A stretch of DNA of 64,000 nucleotides from the NCBI GenBank assembly GCA_964427005.1, contig CAYRTL010000004.1, positions 34,637 through 98,636 on the forward strand. The letters are read 5' to 3'. Position numbers and translations under genes: made by a program. Below are positions 7,425-15,681 of this stretch, piece by piece (position 1 is the stretch's first letter; the number at the start of each line of letters is the position of its first letter). A model generated the notes under the pieces. It searched no databases. It was not told the origin of the DNA and saw only the letters and a program-made list of their open reading frames with translations. The DNA comes from JAMXLO01 sp964427005 (GTDB lineage: Bacteria; Pseudomonadota; Alphaproteobacteria; Acetobacterales; Acetobacteraceae).

Positions 7425-8276
7425 TCAGTGCGGCGCTGTGACCGGGCTGGCTCCCCACCAATAGATACAGGTGAACAGGAACAGCCAGACCACATCGACG
7501 AAGTGCCAGTACCAAGCGGCAGCCTCAAAGCCGAAATGCCGTTCCGGCGTAAAGTGACCGGCACGCGCACGGAACCAGCAAACGATCAGGAAGCAGGTGC
7601 CGACAATAACGTGGAAGCCATGAAAGCCCGTGGCAAGGAAGAAGGTCGAAGGGTACACACCGCCGCCAACGAACTTGAACGGCGCGTCGGAATACTCGAT
7701 CGCCTGGCATAGCGTGAAGCTGAGGCCCAGCAGTATCGTGAGGCCCAGGCCGGTAACCAGCGTCTTCCGGTCATTTTCCAGCAGCCCGTGGTGCGCCCAG
7801 GTGATCGTCGTGCCCGAGAGCAACAGGATCATCGTGTTCAGGATGGGGACGTGGAACGGGTCGAAGGTATGGATGGTGGACGGCGGCCACACCGTCTCAC
7901 CATTCCCCTGCACGTCGGGGAATAGGGCAAAGTTGAAGAACGCCCAGAAGAACGCGACGAAGAACATCACCTCCGAGGTGATGAAGAACAGCATGCCGTA
8001 GCGCAGGCCGAGGCGGACAACGGGCGTGTGGACGCCCGGCGTGCGGCTCTCGCGCACCACGTCACGCCACCAGAAGAACATCGTGCCGAGTACGATCACC
8101 GCACCGAGAATAAGGGTGATGTAGCTGCCGAAATGCGCGGCGAAAATGATGCCGAGTACGATGAGCAGACCGCCAACGGCGCCGATAATGGGCCAGGGGC
8201 TTGGATCAACCAGATGATAGGGCTGGTGGAGACCGGAACTTTCGACTGTGGTGGTGCCGTGCGCGTGGTCGCTCAT
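7425..8276 (-). CDS. ctaE: Cytochrome c oxidase subunit III
   Basis: A 283-residue integral membrane protein with seven predicted helices. Family motifs are present: SPWPIIGAVGGL at the N-terminus, FFAFFWAFFNFALFPDV in the middle, GFHGFHVIVGTCFLIVCW, and WYWHFVDVVWLFLFTCIYWWG at the C-terminus. Subunit III stabilises the aa3 oxidase and supports proton uptake through the D channel. It lies 51 bases after the ctaG stop in the order ctaC-ctaD-ctaB-ctaG-ctaE, which is standard for alphaproteobacteria. Confidence 0.98.
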   Translation of the reverse strand: MSDHAHGTTTVESSGLHQPYHLVDPSPWPIIGAVGGLLIVLGIIFAAHFGSYITLILGAVIVLGTMFFWWRDVVRESRTPGVHTPVVRLGLRYGMLFFITSEVMFFVAFFWAFFNFALFPDVQGNGETVWPPSTIHTFDPFHVPILNTMILLLSGTTITWAHHGLLENDRKTLVTGLGLTILLGLSFTLCQAIEYSDAPFKFVGGGVYPSTFFLATGFHGFHVIVGTCFLIVCWFRARAGHFTPERHFGFEAAAWYWHFVDVVWLFLFTCIYWWGASPVTAPH

Positions 8277-8327
8277 GCCGAACCCATTCCCGAATTGTGG
8301 CGCATCATCGCGAAATCATCCGACGGT

Positions 8328-8921
8328 TCAAGGGGTCTGCCGCGTCAGCGGACCGACATGCGGGCCAGCCTGGGCGAGCGCGCCAGACTTGGCGGCGTCC
8401 TCGAGCGTACGGAAGAAGGTGTAGGAGAGGGTGATCGTGCGGATATCCGCCGTGTTGGGGTCCTTGGCGATCTCCGGATCGACCCAGAAGCTGAGCGGGA
8501 ACTGCATCTTTTGTCCCGGCTGCAACGTCTGCTGGTTGAAGCAGAAGCAGGCGGTTTTGTGGAAGTACTTGCCGGCCGTGTCTGGCGTGACGTTGTACAG
8601 CGCGACCCCAGTGACTGGCGTGCCGGCTTCGTTCCGCGCATCGTAGAACGCGAGGTGTTCGTCCCCGAGTGCCACCCGGATCTGCTCCTGCTCCGGCCGG
8701 AACTCCCACGGCAGGTTCGGATAAGTGTTGGCGTTGAAGCGCACGGTGATGAACTGGCGTGTCGCACCTGGTGCGGCTTCCTTGCCGATCTGCGGTGTGC
8801 CGCCGTAACCGGTTGCGGCGCAGAACAGTCGGTAGAGCGGCACAGAGGCGAACGAGACGCCCACCATGGCGACGATGATGGCGGCAAGCGTGATGCCGAT
8901 GGTGCGGTTGCTGGTGCGCAT
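8328..8921 (-). CDS. ctaG: Cytochrome c oxidase copper chaperone Cox11/CtaG
   Basis: This 197-residue protein delivers copper to the CuB site of subunit I. One N-terminal helix (IGITLAAIIVAMVGVSFASV) anchors a periplasmic beta-sandwich domain that carries the copper-binding CFCF motif (in HKTACFCFNQQTLQPGQ). The start at 8921 is chosen because its A overlaps the TAA of the preceding small gene (TAATG), which indicates coupling; a longer frame to 8969 would cover that gene. It is placed between the small membrane protein and ctaE. Confidence 0.97.
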   Translation of the reverse strand: MRTSNRTIGITLAAIIVAMVGVSFASVPLYRLFCAATGYGGTPQIGKEAAPGATRQFITVRFNANTYPNLPWEFRPEQEQIRVALGDEHLAFYDARNEAGTPVTGVALYNVTPDTAGKYFHKTACFCFNQQTLQPGQKMQFPLSFWVDPEIAKDPNTADIRTITLSYTFFRTLEDAAKSGALAQAGPHVGPLTRQTP

Positions 8922-9043
8922 TATGACTTCGTCATCTTCACGATGGTGATGGCGTAGAACAGGACGCACAGCACGAGCAGCACCACCAGCATGGCCCAGT
9001 TGCGCGCGCGGCGGCGGCGCATGTCATCTGGGTCGAGCGCCAC
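8921..9043 (-). CDS. Small single-helix protein of the oxidase operon (CoxF-like)
   Basis: A short frame between ctaB and ctaG encodes about 40 residues from a GTG at 9043, or 33 from the ATG at 9022. It has an arginine-rich stretch (MRRRRARNW) followed by one transmembrane helix (AMLVVLLVLCVLFYAITIVKM). Small proteins of this type (CoxF-like) are usual between ctaB and ctaG in alphaproteobacterial oxidase operons. The stop overlaps the ctaG ATG by one base, and the GTG lies 7 bases after the ctaB stop, so the gene is packed as a real cistron. The start choice is uncertain. Confidence 0.68.
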   Translation of the reverse strand: MALDPDDMRRRRARNWAMLVVLLVLCVLFYAITIVKMTKS

Positions 9044-9050
9044 CGCGTCA

Positions 9051-9968
9051 TCACCCCGCCAGCCGATCGACGGCAAGCGCAGCGAATAACGCAAACAGAT
9101 AGAGGATCGAGTATTTGAACGCGGCCCGCGCCGGAGCGTCATTGGTCAGGCTGACGCCGGCCCCATCCTGCCGATCGCTTACCACGCGCCAGACTGCCGC
9201 GATAAAGCCCAAACCAAGCACCAACGCCGCCAGGCCGTAGATCCCACCAGAGAGCCCGATCAGCCACGGCGAGAGCGAAAGCGGCACCAGTAGCAGCGTG
9301 TAGATGACAATCTGCCGCCGTGTCTCCTTGGCTCCCGCGACAACGGGCAGCATTGGCACGCCGGCGCGCTGGTAATCACTGTTCGCGAATAGCGCGAGCG
9401 ACCAGAAATGCGGCGGGGTCCAGAAGAACACGATGGCGAAGAGGACCAGCGGAAGCAGATCGACCGAGCCAGTCACAGCCGCCCAGCCTATCACCGGCGG
9501 GAATGCACCCGCGGCACCGCCGATGACAATGTTCTGTGGCGTACGGCGCTTCAGCCACATGGTATAAACGAATACATAGAACGCAATCGACAGCGCCAGG
9601 ACGAAGGCCGCGGTCAGGTTGACCGCCAGTCCCATCATGATGACCGAGCCGACTGCCAGCGTGACGCCATAGCCCAGCGCCGCTCCTGGTTCGATGCGCC
9701 CGGCCGGGATCGGGCGATTGCGAGTCCGCCGCATAACGGCGTCGATGTCGCGGTCGTACCACATGTTGATCGCGCCGCAGGCGCCCGCAGCGACGGCGAT
9801 GCACAACACCGCGGTGAACGCCAGGACGGGATGCAGATGCCCCGGCGCGATCACCAGGCCGATAACTCCGGTAAAGACCACGAGTGTCATCACCCGCGGC
9901 TTCAGCAGAGCTATCCAGTCGCTGACCTCAGACGGCTGTGATGTGGTGACCGCCTCACTCATGCTCAT
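9051..9968 (-). CDS. ctaB: Protoheme IX farnesyltransferase (heme O synthase)
   Basis: A 305-residue member of the UbiA prenyltransferase superfamily. It converts heme b to heme o by adding a farnesyl group, the first step to heme a. The substrate-binding motif NMWYDRDIDAVMRRTRNRP lies around residues 70-90, and the second aspartate-containing loop (ANSDYQRAGVPMLPVV) around 205. About nine hydrophobic helices can be seen. It sits between ctaD and the small membrane protein; 58 bases containing a palindromic repeat separate it from ctaD. Confidence 0.97.
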   Translation of the reverse strand: MSMSEAVTTSQPSEVSDWIALLKPRVMTLVVFTGVIGLVIAPGHLHPVLAFTAVLCIAVAAGACGAINMWYDRDIDAVMRRTRNRPIPAGRIEPGAALGYGVTLAVGSVIMMGLAVNLTAAFVLALSIAFYVFVYTMWLKRRTPQNIVIGGAAGAFPPVIGWAAVTGSVDLLPLVLFAIVFFWTPPHFWSLALFANSDYQRAGVPMLPVVAGAKETRRQIVIYTLLLVPLSLSPWLIGLSGGIYGLAALVLGLGFIAAVWRVVSDRQDGAGVSLTNDAPARAAFKYSILYLFALFAALAVDRLAG

Positions 9969-10002
9969 ACGTACGCCTCAAGCGCAGCCCGATCCTCTAC
10001 CG

Positions 10003-10027
10003 TCATGGCCGGGCCTGATCCGGCCAT
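10003..10027. repeat. Palindromic intergenic repeat, family A (copy 2)
   Basis: The sequence contains ATGGCCGGG followed by a short loop and CCGGCCAT. It lies between ctaD and ctaB and abuts the ctaD stop codon. In the minus-strand transcript it could fold as a hairpin that reduces or separates expression of the downstream ctaB-surf1 part. Confidence 0.8.
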
Positions 10028-11619
10028 CAGCGGATGCGCGGCAGTTCCGCGAACGTGTGGAACGGCGGCGGCGAGGAAACGCTCCATTCCAGCGTCGTGG
10101 CGCCTTCACCCCAATAATTATCCGCCAGATGGTCCTTCGAGGTGAGGGTGCGGAACAGGACATAGAGGAACACCAGGAAGGCGACGCCGCCGATATACGC
10201 GCCAATGGAGGACACGAAGTTCCAGCCCGCGAAGGCAGCCGGGTAGTCCGGATAGCGCCGCGGCATGCCCGACAGGCCCAGGAAGTGCTGCGGGAAGAAC
10301 GTGAGGTTGACGCCGATGAACGTCAGCCAGAAATGCACCTTGCCCCAGAACTCCGGATACTGATGACCGGACATCTTGCCGATCCAGTAATAGAAACCGG
10401 CGAAGATCGAGAACACCGCACCCAGCGAAAGCACGTAGTGGAAGTGCGCCACCACATAGTACGTGTTGTGTACGATCTGGTCGATGCCGGCATTGGACAA
10501 CACCACGCCTGTGACGCCGCCGACGGTGAACACGAACAGGAAGCCGATGGCCCACAGCATCGGCGTCTTCAGCTCCACGGAGCCACCCCACATGGTGGCG
10601 ATCCATGAGAAGATCTTGATGCCCGTGGGCACGGCGATGACCATCGTCGCGGCCATGAAGTAGGCGCGGGTGTCGACGTCGATGCCGGAGACGAACATGT
10701 GGTGCGCCCACACGACGAACCCGATCACCCCGATGGCGACCATGGCGTAGGCCATGCCGAGGTAGCCGAACACGGGCTTCTTGCTGAAGGTGGAGATCAC
10801 GTGGCTGATGATGCCGAAGCCCGGCACGATCATGATGTACACTTCGGGATGGCCGAAGAACCAGAACAGGTGCTGGAACAGCACCGGATCGCCGCCGCCA
10901 GCAGGGTCAAAGAACGCCGTGCCGAAGTTGCGGTCGCAGATCAGCATGGTGATCGCGCCGGCCAGCACCGGGATCGACAGCAGCAGCAGGAACGCGGTCA
11001 CCAGCATCGCCCAGATGAACAGCGGCATCTTGTGCAGCGTCATGCCAGGCGCGCGCATGTTGAAGATGGTGGTGATGAAGTTGATCGCGCCGAGGAGCGA
11101 GCTGGCGCCGGCCAGGTGCAGCGCGAATAGCGTGCAGTCCATGCCGAGGCCAGGCTCATACGTCATGTTCGACAGCGGCGGATAGAGCGTCCAGCCAGAG
11201 CCCGACTCGTTCAGGAACAGGCCCGTGATGATCAGGATGAACGCCGGCGGCAGCAGCCAGAAGCTGATGTTGTTCAGCCGCGGAAACGCCATATCGGGCG
11301 CGCCGATCATCAGCGGGATGAACCAGTTGCCAAAGCCGCCGATGAGCGCGGGCATGACCGAGAAGAAGATCATCAGCAGGCCGTGCGACGTGACGATCGT
11401 GTTCCACTGCTGGCCATCGGTGACGATGTGCTGGCCAGGGAAATTGAGCTGCGCTCGCATGACCTCGGAGAGGATCGCACCGACCAGCCCGCCGACAACG
11501 GCAAAGCTGAGATAGAGCGTGCCAATGTCCTTGTGGTTCGTGCTGCAGAACCAGCGCACGAAGAAGCCGGGCTTATGGTCGTGGTGTTCGTGAGCGTGGT
11601 CGTGGGTGGTTGCCGACAT
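10027..11619 (-). CDS. ctaD: Cytochrome c oxidase subunit I (aa3 type)
   Basis: A 530-residue heme-copper oxidase subunit with twelve helices. The CuB ligand and cross-linked tyrosine region reads FWFFGHPEVYIMIVPGFG, with the D-channel glutamate in GHPEV. The His pair is in WAHHMF, and the heme a/a3 histidines are in VVAHFHYVLSLGAVF. FNMRAPGMTLHKMPLF is also conserved. The ATG at 11619 is preceded by AAGGAGAG, which is better than the ATG at 11640. A histidine-rich N-terminus (HDHAHEHHDHK) precedes the first helix. It catalyses oxygen reduction coupled to proton pumping, and it follows ctaC by 30 bases. Confidence 0.99.
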   Translation of the reverse strand: MSATTHDHAHEHHDHKPGFFVRWFCSTNHKDIGTLYLSFAVVGGLVGAILSEVMRAQLNFPGQHIVTDGQQWNTIVTSHGLLMIFFSVMPALIGGFGNWFIPLMIGAPDMAFPRLNNISFWLLPPAFILIITGLFLNESGSGWTLYPPLSNMTYEPGLGMDCTLFALHLAGASSLLGAINFITTIFNMRAPGMTLHKMPLFIWAMLVTAFLLLLSIPVLAGAITMLICDRNFGTAFFDPAGGGDPVLFQHLFWFFGHPEVYIMIVPGFGIISHVISTFSKKPVFGYLGMAYAMVAIGVIGFVVWAHHMFVSGIDVDTRAYFMAATMVIAVPTGIKIFSWIATMWGGSVELKTPMLWAIGFLFVFTVGGVTGVVLSNAGIDQIVHNTYYVVAHFHYVLSLGAVFSIFAGFYYWIGKMSGHQYPEFWGKVHFWLTFIGVNLTFFPQHFLGLSGMPRRYPDYPAAFAGWNFVSSIGAYIGGVAFLVFLYVLFRTLTSKDHLADNYWGEGATTLEWSVSSPPPFHTFAELPRIR

Positions 11620-11649
11620 CGTCCGTCTCTCCTTACGCACTGACCAAAG

Positions 11650-12501
11650 TCAGTGCTGAACCTCTGCCGTCACGATCTGCTGGGTTGGCGCGGCATCGGA
11701 AAACTTGGTCTTGGCTTCATTCAGCCAGGCATTGAACTCCTGCTCCGGCACGGCATGCACGACGATTGGCATGCGGCTGTGGTTCGTGCCGCAGATCTGA
11801 TTGCACTCGCCGTAGAACACGCCGGGCTTGTCGGCGCGCAACCATGTCTCGATGGTCCGGCCGGGAATGGCATAGCGCTGCACCCCGAGCGCCGGAATGA
11901 ACCAGCTATGGATGACATCGGTGCTGGTGGTCAGGATGCGGATGTTCTTGCCGACAGGGACCACAAGCTGATTGTCGACATCCAGCAGCCGCCGCTGGCC
12001 GGGCTTCAATTGGTCATCAGGAATGATGTAGCTGGAGAAGTCGATGTTGTTGTTATCCGGGTAGGTATATTCCCAATACCACTGATGACCTGTGACCTTG
12101 ATCGTCAGATCGGGATCATGCGTGCGGTCCTCGTAATAAACCAGGCGAAACGAGGGGATCGCCATCACCACCAGGATCAGCACCGGGACCACCGTCCAGG
12201 CGATCTCAAGAACCGTGTTGTGCGAGGTCCGGCTGGGCAACGGGTTCCGCCTGGCGTTGTAGCGCCACATCACCCACACCAGCAGCCCGCCGACAAACAG
12301 CGTAATCAGAGTGATGATCACCAGCACCAGATTGTGCAGGCTGATCTGTTCCGCCTTCAGCGGCCCGAAAGCGGGCTGCATGTTCATTTCCCACGGGCGC
12401 GGCGCGCCGACTGCCTGGGCGAGCGCCGCACCGCAAGGGGCAGCAACGAGCATCATCAACGCGGCGAGCAGCCGCCGGTAAAGTAAAATCGGCCGATTCA
12501 T
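11650..12501 (-). CDS. ctaC: Cytochrome c oxidase subunit II
   Basis: This 283-residue protein has an N-terminal signal sequence (LLAALMMLVAAPCGAALAQA), two membrane helices (LVLVIITLITLFVGGLLVW and LEIAWTVVPVLILVVMAIP) and a periplasmic cupredoxin domain. The CuA site is present as GECNQICGTNHSRM, with both cysteines, the histidine and the methionine. The aromatic electron-entry patch is GHQWYWEYTYPD. The ATG at 12501 gives a normal signal peptide; the longer frame to 12603 lacks one. It is the first gene of the oxidase operon, so the promoter is likely within the 102 bases to the PmtA-like gene or further upstream. Confidence 0.98.
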   Translation of the reverse strand: MNRPILLYRRLLAALMMLVAAPCGAALAQAVGAPRPWEMNMQPAFGPLKAEQISLHNLVLVIITLITLFVGGLLVWVMWRYNARRNPLPSRTSHNTVLEIAWTVVPVLILVVMAIPSFRLVYYEDRTHDPDLTIKVTGHQWYWEYTYPDNNNIDFSSYIIPDDQLKPGQRRLLDVDNQLVVPVGKNIRILTTSTDVIHSWFIPALGVQRYAIPGRTIETWLRADKPGVFYGECNQICGTNHSRMPIVVHAVPEQEFNAWLNEAKTKFSDAAPTQQIVTAEVQH

Positions 12502-12603
12502 CCCGCTTCGGTCCCCTAACCCGGACCCGTTTCGGGCCGGCGTCACATTGCGTGGCCTACCGGACCGCGTGCGCGAGATCAAGGCCAGGACGGAGACGGT
12601 CAT

Positions 12604-13266
12604 TCACCTCGGCAGGCGAATAAGTTTGAAGATGCCGAACGGCGGCATATCCGCCATTGTAAGGTGCGGCATGTCTTCCGGTGCGAAAAGCGCGTCCATC
12701 TCGAAGTCTGGATGCCATCCGAGGGCACGTGACGCCGGCGCCAGAGTGCGTTCGACTAACCACAGCAGCCCCTTCTGCGCGGTGAAGTGGCCGAGGATCA
12801 GGATGTTTCCGCCAGGGCGGACAACGCGTCGCATCTCGGCCAGCAATTGGCGCGGGTGGGGCACGACTGAAGCCACGAACATCGCCACCGCGACGTCGAA
12901 CTCGGCCTCGGCGAAATCGGTAGCCTCAGCATCCATCTCGCGCAGCGCGGCCACGTTGGATAGCCCGCGCTCGGCAACCCGCTTGCGGGCCTGCGCCAGC
13001 ATCTCCGCGGAGAGATCGATGCCCGTGATCCGCTTTGTCGGCAGGTAATTGGGCAGAGCGAGGCCGGTGCCGACGCCAACCTCCAGCACATTGCGTCCCG
13101 GAAGCTCATTGACCAGCTCCACAGCACGCCGCCGCGCCCGCAGGAAGACCCCGCCAAAGACCGCGTCGTAGACGCCCGCCCATCGGCGGTACGCCGCCCG
13201 GACGGCCTCAGCATCCATGGCGGGCCCTGAAGAACCATGCCGGCGGGTACGAAGTATGTCGCTCAT
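12604..13266 (-). CDS. SAM-dependent methyltransferase, Rhodobacter-type PmtA-like
   Basis: A 220-residue class I methyltransferase. The SAM motif I is VLEVGVGTGLALP (residues 60-72), followed by ITGIDLSAEMLAQARKR and a post-motif region VRPGGNILILGHF. The N-terminal YRRWAGVYDAVFGGVF and the C-terminal MPPFGIFKLIRL resemble the Rhodobacter type (UbiE-related) of phosphatidylethanolamine N-methyltransferase, which makes phosphatidylcholine. It lies upstream of ctaC on the same strand, 102 bases away, and 109 bases after a second, unrelated PmtA-like gene. The lipid-methylation role is inferred from family resemblance and this pairing. Confidence 0.75.
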   Translation of the reverse strand: MSDILRTRRHGSSGPAMDAEAVRAAYRRWAGVYDAVFGGVFLRARRRAVELVNELPGRNVLEVGVGTGLALPNYLPTKRITGIDLSAEMLAQARKRVAERGLSNVAALREMDAEATDFAEAEFDVAVAMFVASVVPHPRQLLAEMRRVVRPGGNILILGHFTAQKGLLWLVERTLAPASRALGWHPDFEMDALFAPEDMPHLTMADMPPFGIFKLIRLPR

Positions 13267-13375
13267 CTGCCCGCTTTCCTTCCGTCACCCAAGCCGACAG
13301 CAGGCCGCCCCGACTCGGCCTCGTCCGCTACGCTTGTAGCCCGGTAACGAGCGCGTGCCCACACCGATCGCCGTA

Positions 13376-13960
13376 CTAGGCCTTGCGGCAGATATACGCG
13401 ACGGCTGGGGGGACGTTCCCCCAGACGATTGCCGATTGGCGGACTTGGGCAAAGCTTCGCTGCAACCTTCGGCGGAGCGCCCAGGCAGCCGGCAATACCA
13501 TGCTTTGCAGATAGCCGAAGGTGACGAAGACACCCTCGGGAACGAGCGCCCTGTCCATCGCGGAGAACACCTCCTCCTGCAACGCGATCGGCAGCGTCGC
13601 CCAAGGCAGACCGCTGACGATGGCATCAACCGTTGCAATCCCGTTGGCTGCAAGAATGTCGGTCAGGTCCGCGACACTGCCCGTGACAAAGGCCAACTGG
13701 GGGAACTCGTCATTCAGCGCCGCCACAAACGACGGATTCAGCTCGATGCCGAGATAGCGGCAGTCAGGGCGCAACCGCGCCGCGATCTCTCGCGTGAATG
13801 CCCCAGTTCCCGGCCCAAACTCCACGATGGTACGGGCCGCCGTGAAATCGATCGGGTCCGCCATAACGCGGGCCAGCGCCATGGAACTCGGCAATATAGC
13901 GCCCACTGTCCGTGGTGATCGCGCGAACTGCCGGAGAAAGAAGCTGACAGTCTGCGCCAC
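13376..13960 (-). CDS. SAM-dependent methyltransferase, rhizobial (KsgA-related) PmtA-like
   Basis: About 194 residues from the GTG at 13960, which has a GGGGA site 6 bases upstream; the frame extends to 14065. The N-terminus FFLRQFARSPRTVGAILPSS and SAM motif IVEFGPGTGAFTREIA are typical of the phospholipid N-methyltransferase group related to rRNA adenine dimethylases, which includes the Sinorhizobium-type PmtA. A motif-IV-like SGLPWATLP follows. It is likely cytoplasmic and membrane-associated, acting on phosphatidylethanolamine or its partly methylated forms. Together with the neighbouring Rhodobacter-type gene it may divide the three methylation steps. Confidence 0.75.
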   Translation of the reverse strand: MAQTVSFFLRQFARSPRTVGAILPSSMALARVMADPIDFTAARTIVEFGPGTGAFTREIAARLRPDCRYLGIELNPSFVAALNDEFPQLAFVTGSVADLTDILAANGIATVDAIVSGLPWATLPIALQEEVFSAMDRALVPEGVFVTFGYLQSMVLPAAWALRRRLQRSFAQVRQSAIVWGNVPPAVAYICRKA

Positions 13961-14132
13961 GCCATGTCCCCGTGCTGTGCACCGACACAGCAGGCCGGTG
14001 TCGGCCTCCAGTAATCGGGTTTGACCGTGACCGGAAGTCCAATGCGTACAGCCCGACCGCCCCACGGCTTAGGAGCGCAGGGTTGGGCACGGTCAGGTCG
14101 GGCCACTACAGCCCGACCGACCGGCAGAAGCC

Positions 14133-14342
14133 TCAATCGGACTGCGACAGATTCACGGCCGCTGTGCGGCCGTTCTGCTGCTGCTCGATTTCGAAGCCCA
14201 CCTTCTGCCCCTCACTCAGGCTACGGAAGCCAGCCTTCTGAACGGCACTGATGTGGACAAAGACGTCCTTCCCGCCCGTGTCAGGAGCGATAAAGCCGTA
14301 GCCTTTGGTCGGGTTGAACCACTTAACGGTGCCCTTGGGCAT
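14133..14342 (-). CDS. Cold-shock domain protein (CspA family)
   Basis: A 69-residue single cold-shock domain that binds single-stranded nucleic acids as an RNA chaperone. RNP1-like KGYGFIAPD and RNP2-like VFVHISAV are both visible, after the standard opening GTVKWFNPTKG. The C-terminus is KVGFEIEQQQNGRTAAVNL. A ribosome site AAAGGCAG precedes the ATG. The transcript would have a long leader, since the space upstream to the tatA start is 358 bases. No neighbour is obviously related. Confidence 0.96.
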   Translation of the reverse strand: MPKGTVKWFNPTKGYGFIAPDTGGKDVFVHISAVQKAGFRSLSEGQKVGFEIEQQQNGRTAAVNLSQSD

Positions 14343-14700
14343 CGACGCGCTGCCTTTCTGCCTGTGGGCGCGACGCCCCTAAGCCGGAAGCGCCCGCCCC
14401 ATTGTACGGGAGCGCGACGGATGTCTCCGCGACGCCCCACCCCTGTGGCAAAGCACCCGCCATTAATTGTTACCGACCCTGACGGTTTTGCCTCACCATC
14501 AACAACGATACGCGCACCCATGCTCACCCGCAATCAGTCCTGCAACCGACGGAACAGAATCCTGCGCTGCCGGGCGAGCAAGCACCCTCGACCGGCGGAA
14601 AGCGCTTGCATCCGCGCCAGCACCGCGCCATGTCGTTGGCATCGGGACGCGGCGACGTTAGATTGGACTGGGGCGCAGCGATCCGTCCCTTGGAGGTTTC
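14343..14700. other. Divergent intergenic region, csp to tatA
   Basis: 358 bases without a convincing gene. The right end holds the probable tatA promoter and ribosome site. The left part should contain the csp promoter and its untranslated leader, but I cannot pick a clear -35/-10 pair there. Short open frames in this stretch have no recognisable protein features. Confidence 0.6.
14636..14664 (+). promoter_or_regulatory. Candidate sigma-70 type promoter for tatA
   Basis: TTGGCA at 14636-14641, a 17-base spacer, then TAGATT at 14659-14664. A start of transcription near 14671 would give a leader of about 30 bases before the ATG at 14701, which has a TTGGAGG ribosome site. Confidence 0.45.
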
Positions 14701-14943
14701 ATGGGTAGTTTCAGCATCTGGCACTGGATGGTCGTGCTGCTGGTCGTCCTGCTGCTATTTGGCGGCGGCAAGGTCAGCAGCCTGATGGGTGACTTTGCCA
14801 AAGGTATCAAGTCATTCAAAAAGAACATGGCGGAGGGCGACGACGCCTCGATGGAGGCGAGTGCCGACAAACCGGCTGGCACGATTGCCGGTCCGGGCAG
14901 CCAGGGTGCCGGGGCGAGCCGCGAGCACACCGCCGCGCACTGA
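14701..14943 (+). CDS. tatA: Sec-independent protein translocase subunit TatA
   Basis: An 80-residue protein with an N-terminal membrane helix (WMVVLLVVLLLFGGGKV), the F-G hinge and an amphipathic helix (LMGDFAKGIKSFKKNMAEG), followed by a flexible tail rich in A, G and S. This is the standard TatA arrangement for the pore-forming unit of the twin-arginine translocase. TatB and TatC are not next to it in this window. A palindromic repeat 44 bases after the stop may end the transcript. Confidence 0.95.
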   Translation: MGSFSIWHWMVVLLVVLLLFGGGKVSSLMGDFAKGIKSFKKNMAEGDDASMEASADKPAGTIAGPGSQGAGASREHTAAH

Positions 14944-14986
14944 TCCGCGGCCTGCGGCGCAACTCTGCCCCAGCATTGTTTCAGCC

Positions 14987-15009
14987 ATGGCCGGGCTTTG
15001 CCCGGCCAT
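14987..15009. repeat. Palindromic intergenic repeat, family A (copy 3)
   Basis: A perfect hairpin: ATGGCCGGGC, loop TTT, GCCCGGCCAT. It lies between tatA and gcrA, on the downstream side of tatA, and could stop or stabilise the tatA message. It is the cleanest of the family A copies. Confidence 0.88.
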
Positions 15010-15107
15010 TTGCGTTGCAATGGCCGAAAGCCCGAGACGCGATTCAAGCTCTTGGGGGTACAATCGCGGTTTTCCACAAGTTTTTGTGGCTTAGGCCATT
15101 TGTTTTG

Positions 15108-15135
15108 TTGACGGCGGCCGATCCCTCGCTACCGT
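15108..15135 (+). promoter_or_regulatory. Candidate gcrA promoter
   Basis: TTGACG at 15108-15113 and TACCGT at 15130-15135 with a 16-base spacer. Upstream lie a CCACAA-GTTT-TTGTGG inverted repeat (15074-15089) and a GATTC (GANTC, CcrM methylation) site at 15041-15045. The -10 is weak, so this is a tentative call. Confidence 0.3.
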
Positions 15136-15168
15136 ATCTTGTGGTTGAACCAGTGGGGGGACCACGAG

Positions 15169-15678
15169 ATGGAGTGGGCAGAAGAGACAATCGTCCGCCT
15201 GCGCGCATTGTGGGACGAAGGCTTATCAACCGCCGAGATCGGCCGGCGCCTGGGAGTGTCGAAGAACGCGGTGGTCGGTAAGGCGCACCGGCTCGATCTG
15301 CCAGCGAGGCCGTCTCCCATCCGCCGCGACGGTCCCGCCGGCGGAGCCCCCCGCCGACCGGCGCCTCGACGCGTCGCCGGACCGACGCTGCCGCCGCTCT
15401 CGAGCACCACGCCGATCGCCACCGGCATCATGCCGCCACCGCTGGCGCCGCTGACGCCACTAACGCCGAAGCCCCTCGCCCCTCCGGTCGCGCGTGTTGC
15501 ACCACCGGCTCCCCGTCCCTACGGACGCATTGTTACCTGCTGCTGGCCCATCGGCGAGCCGGGTACGCGGAGCTTCCGCTTCTGCGATGCCTCATCCGAG
15601 CCGGGAAAGCCTTACTGCTCAGACCACGTGAAGCTGGCCTACGTGAAGGTACGCGACCGGCGCGAGGACGCTGCCTGA
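15169..15678 (+). CDS. gcrA: Cell-cycle regulator GcrA
   Basis: A 169-residue protein with the GcrA N-terminal helix-turn-helix (WAEETIVRLRALWDEGLST, then AEIGRRLGVSKNAVVGKAHR), a proline-rich linker, and the conserved C-terminal region with CCWPIGEPGTRSFRFCD and YCSDHVKLAYV. GcrA is an alphaproteobacterial transcription factor that works with sigma-70 RNA polymerase at promoters carrying methylated GANTC sites. The ATG at 15169 follows a GGGGGGACC ribosome site; a frame 30 bases longer lacks one. It converges on the CHAP gene with 3 bases between the stops. Confidence 0.96.
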   Translation: MEWAEETIVRLRALWDEGLSTAEIGRRLGVSKNAVVGKAHRLDLPARPSPIRRDGPAGGAPRRPAPRRVAGPTLPPLSSTTPIATGIMPPPLAPLTPLTPKPLAPPVARVAPPAPRPYGRIVTCCWPIGEPGTRSFRFCDASSEPGKPYCSDHVKLAYVKVRDRREDAA

Positions 15679-15681
15679 GCG

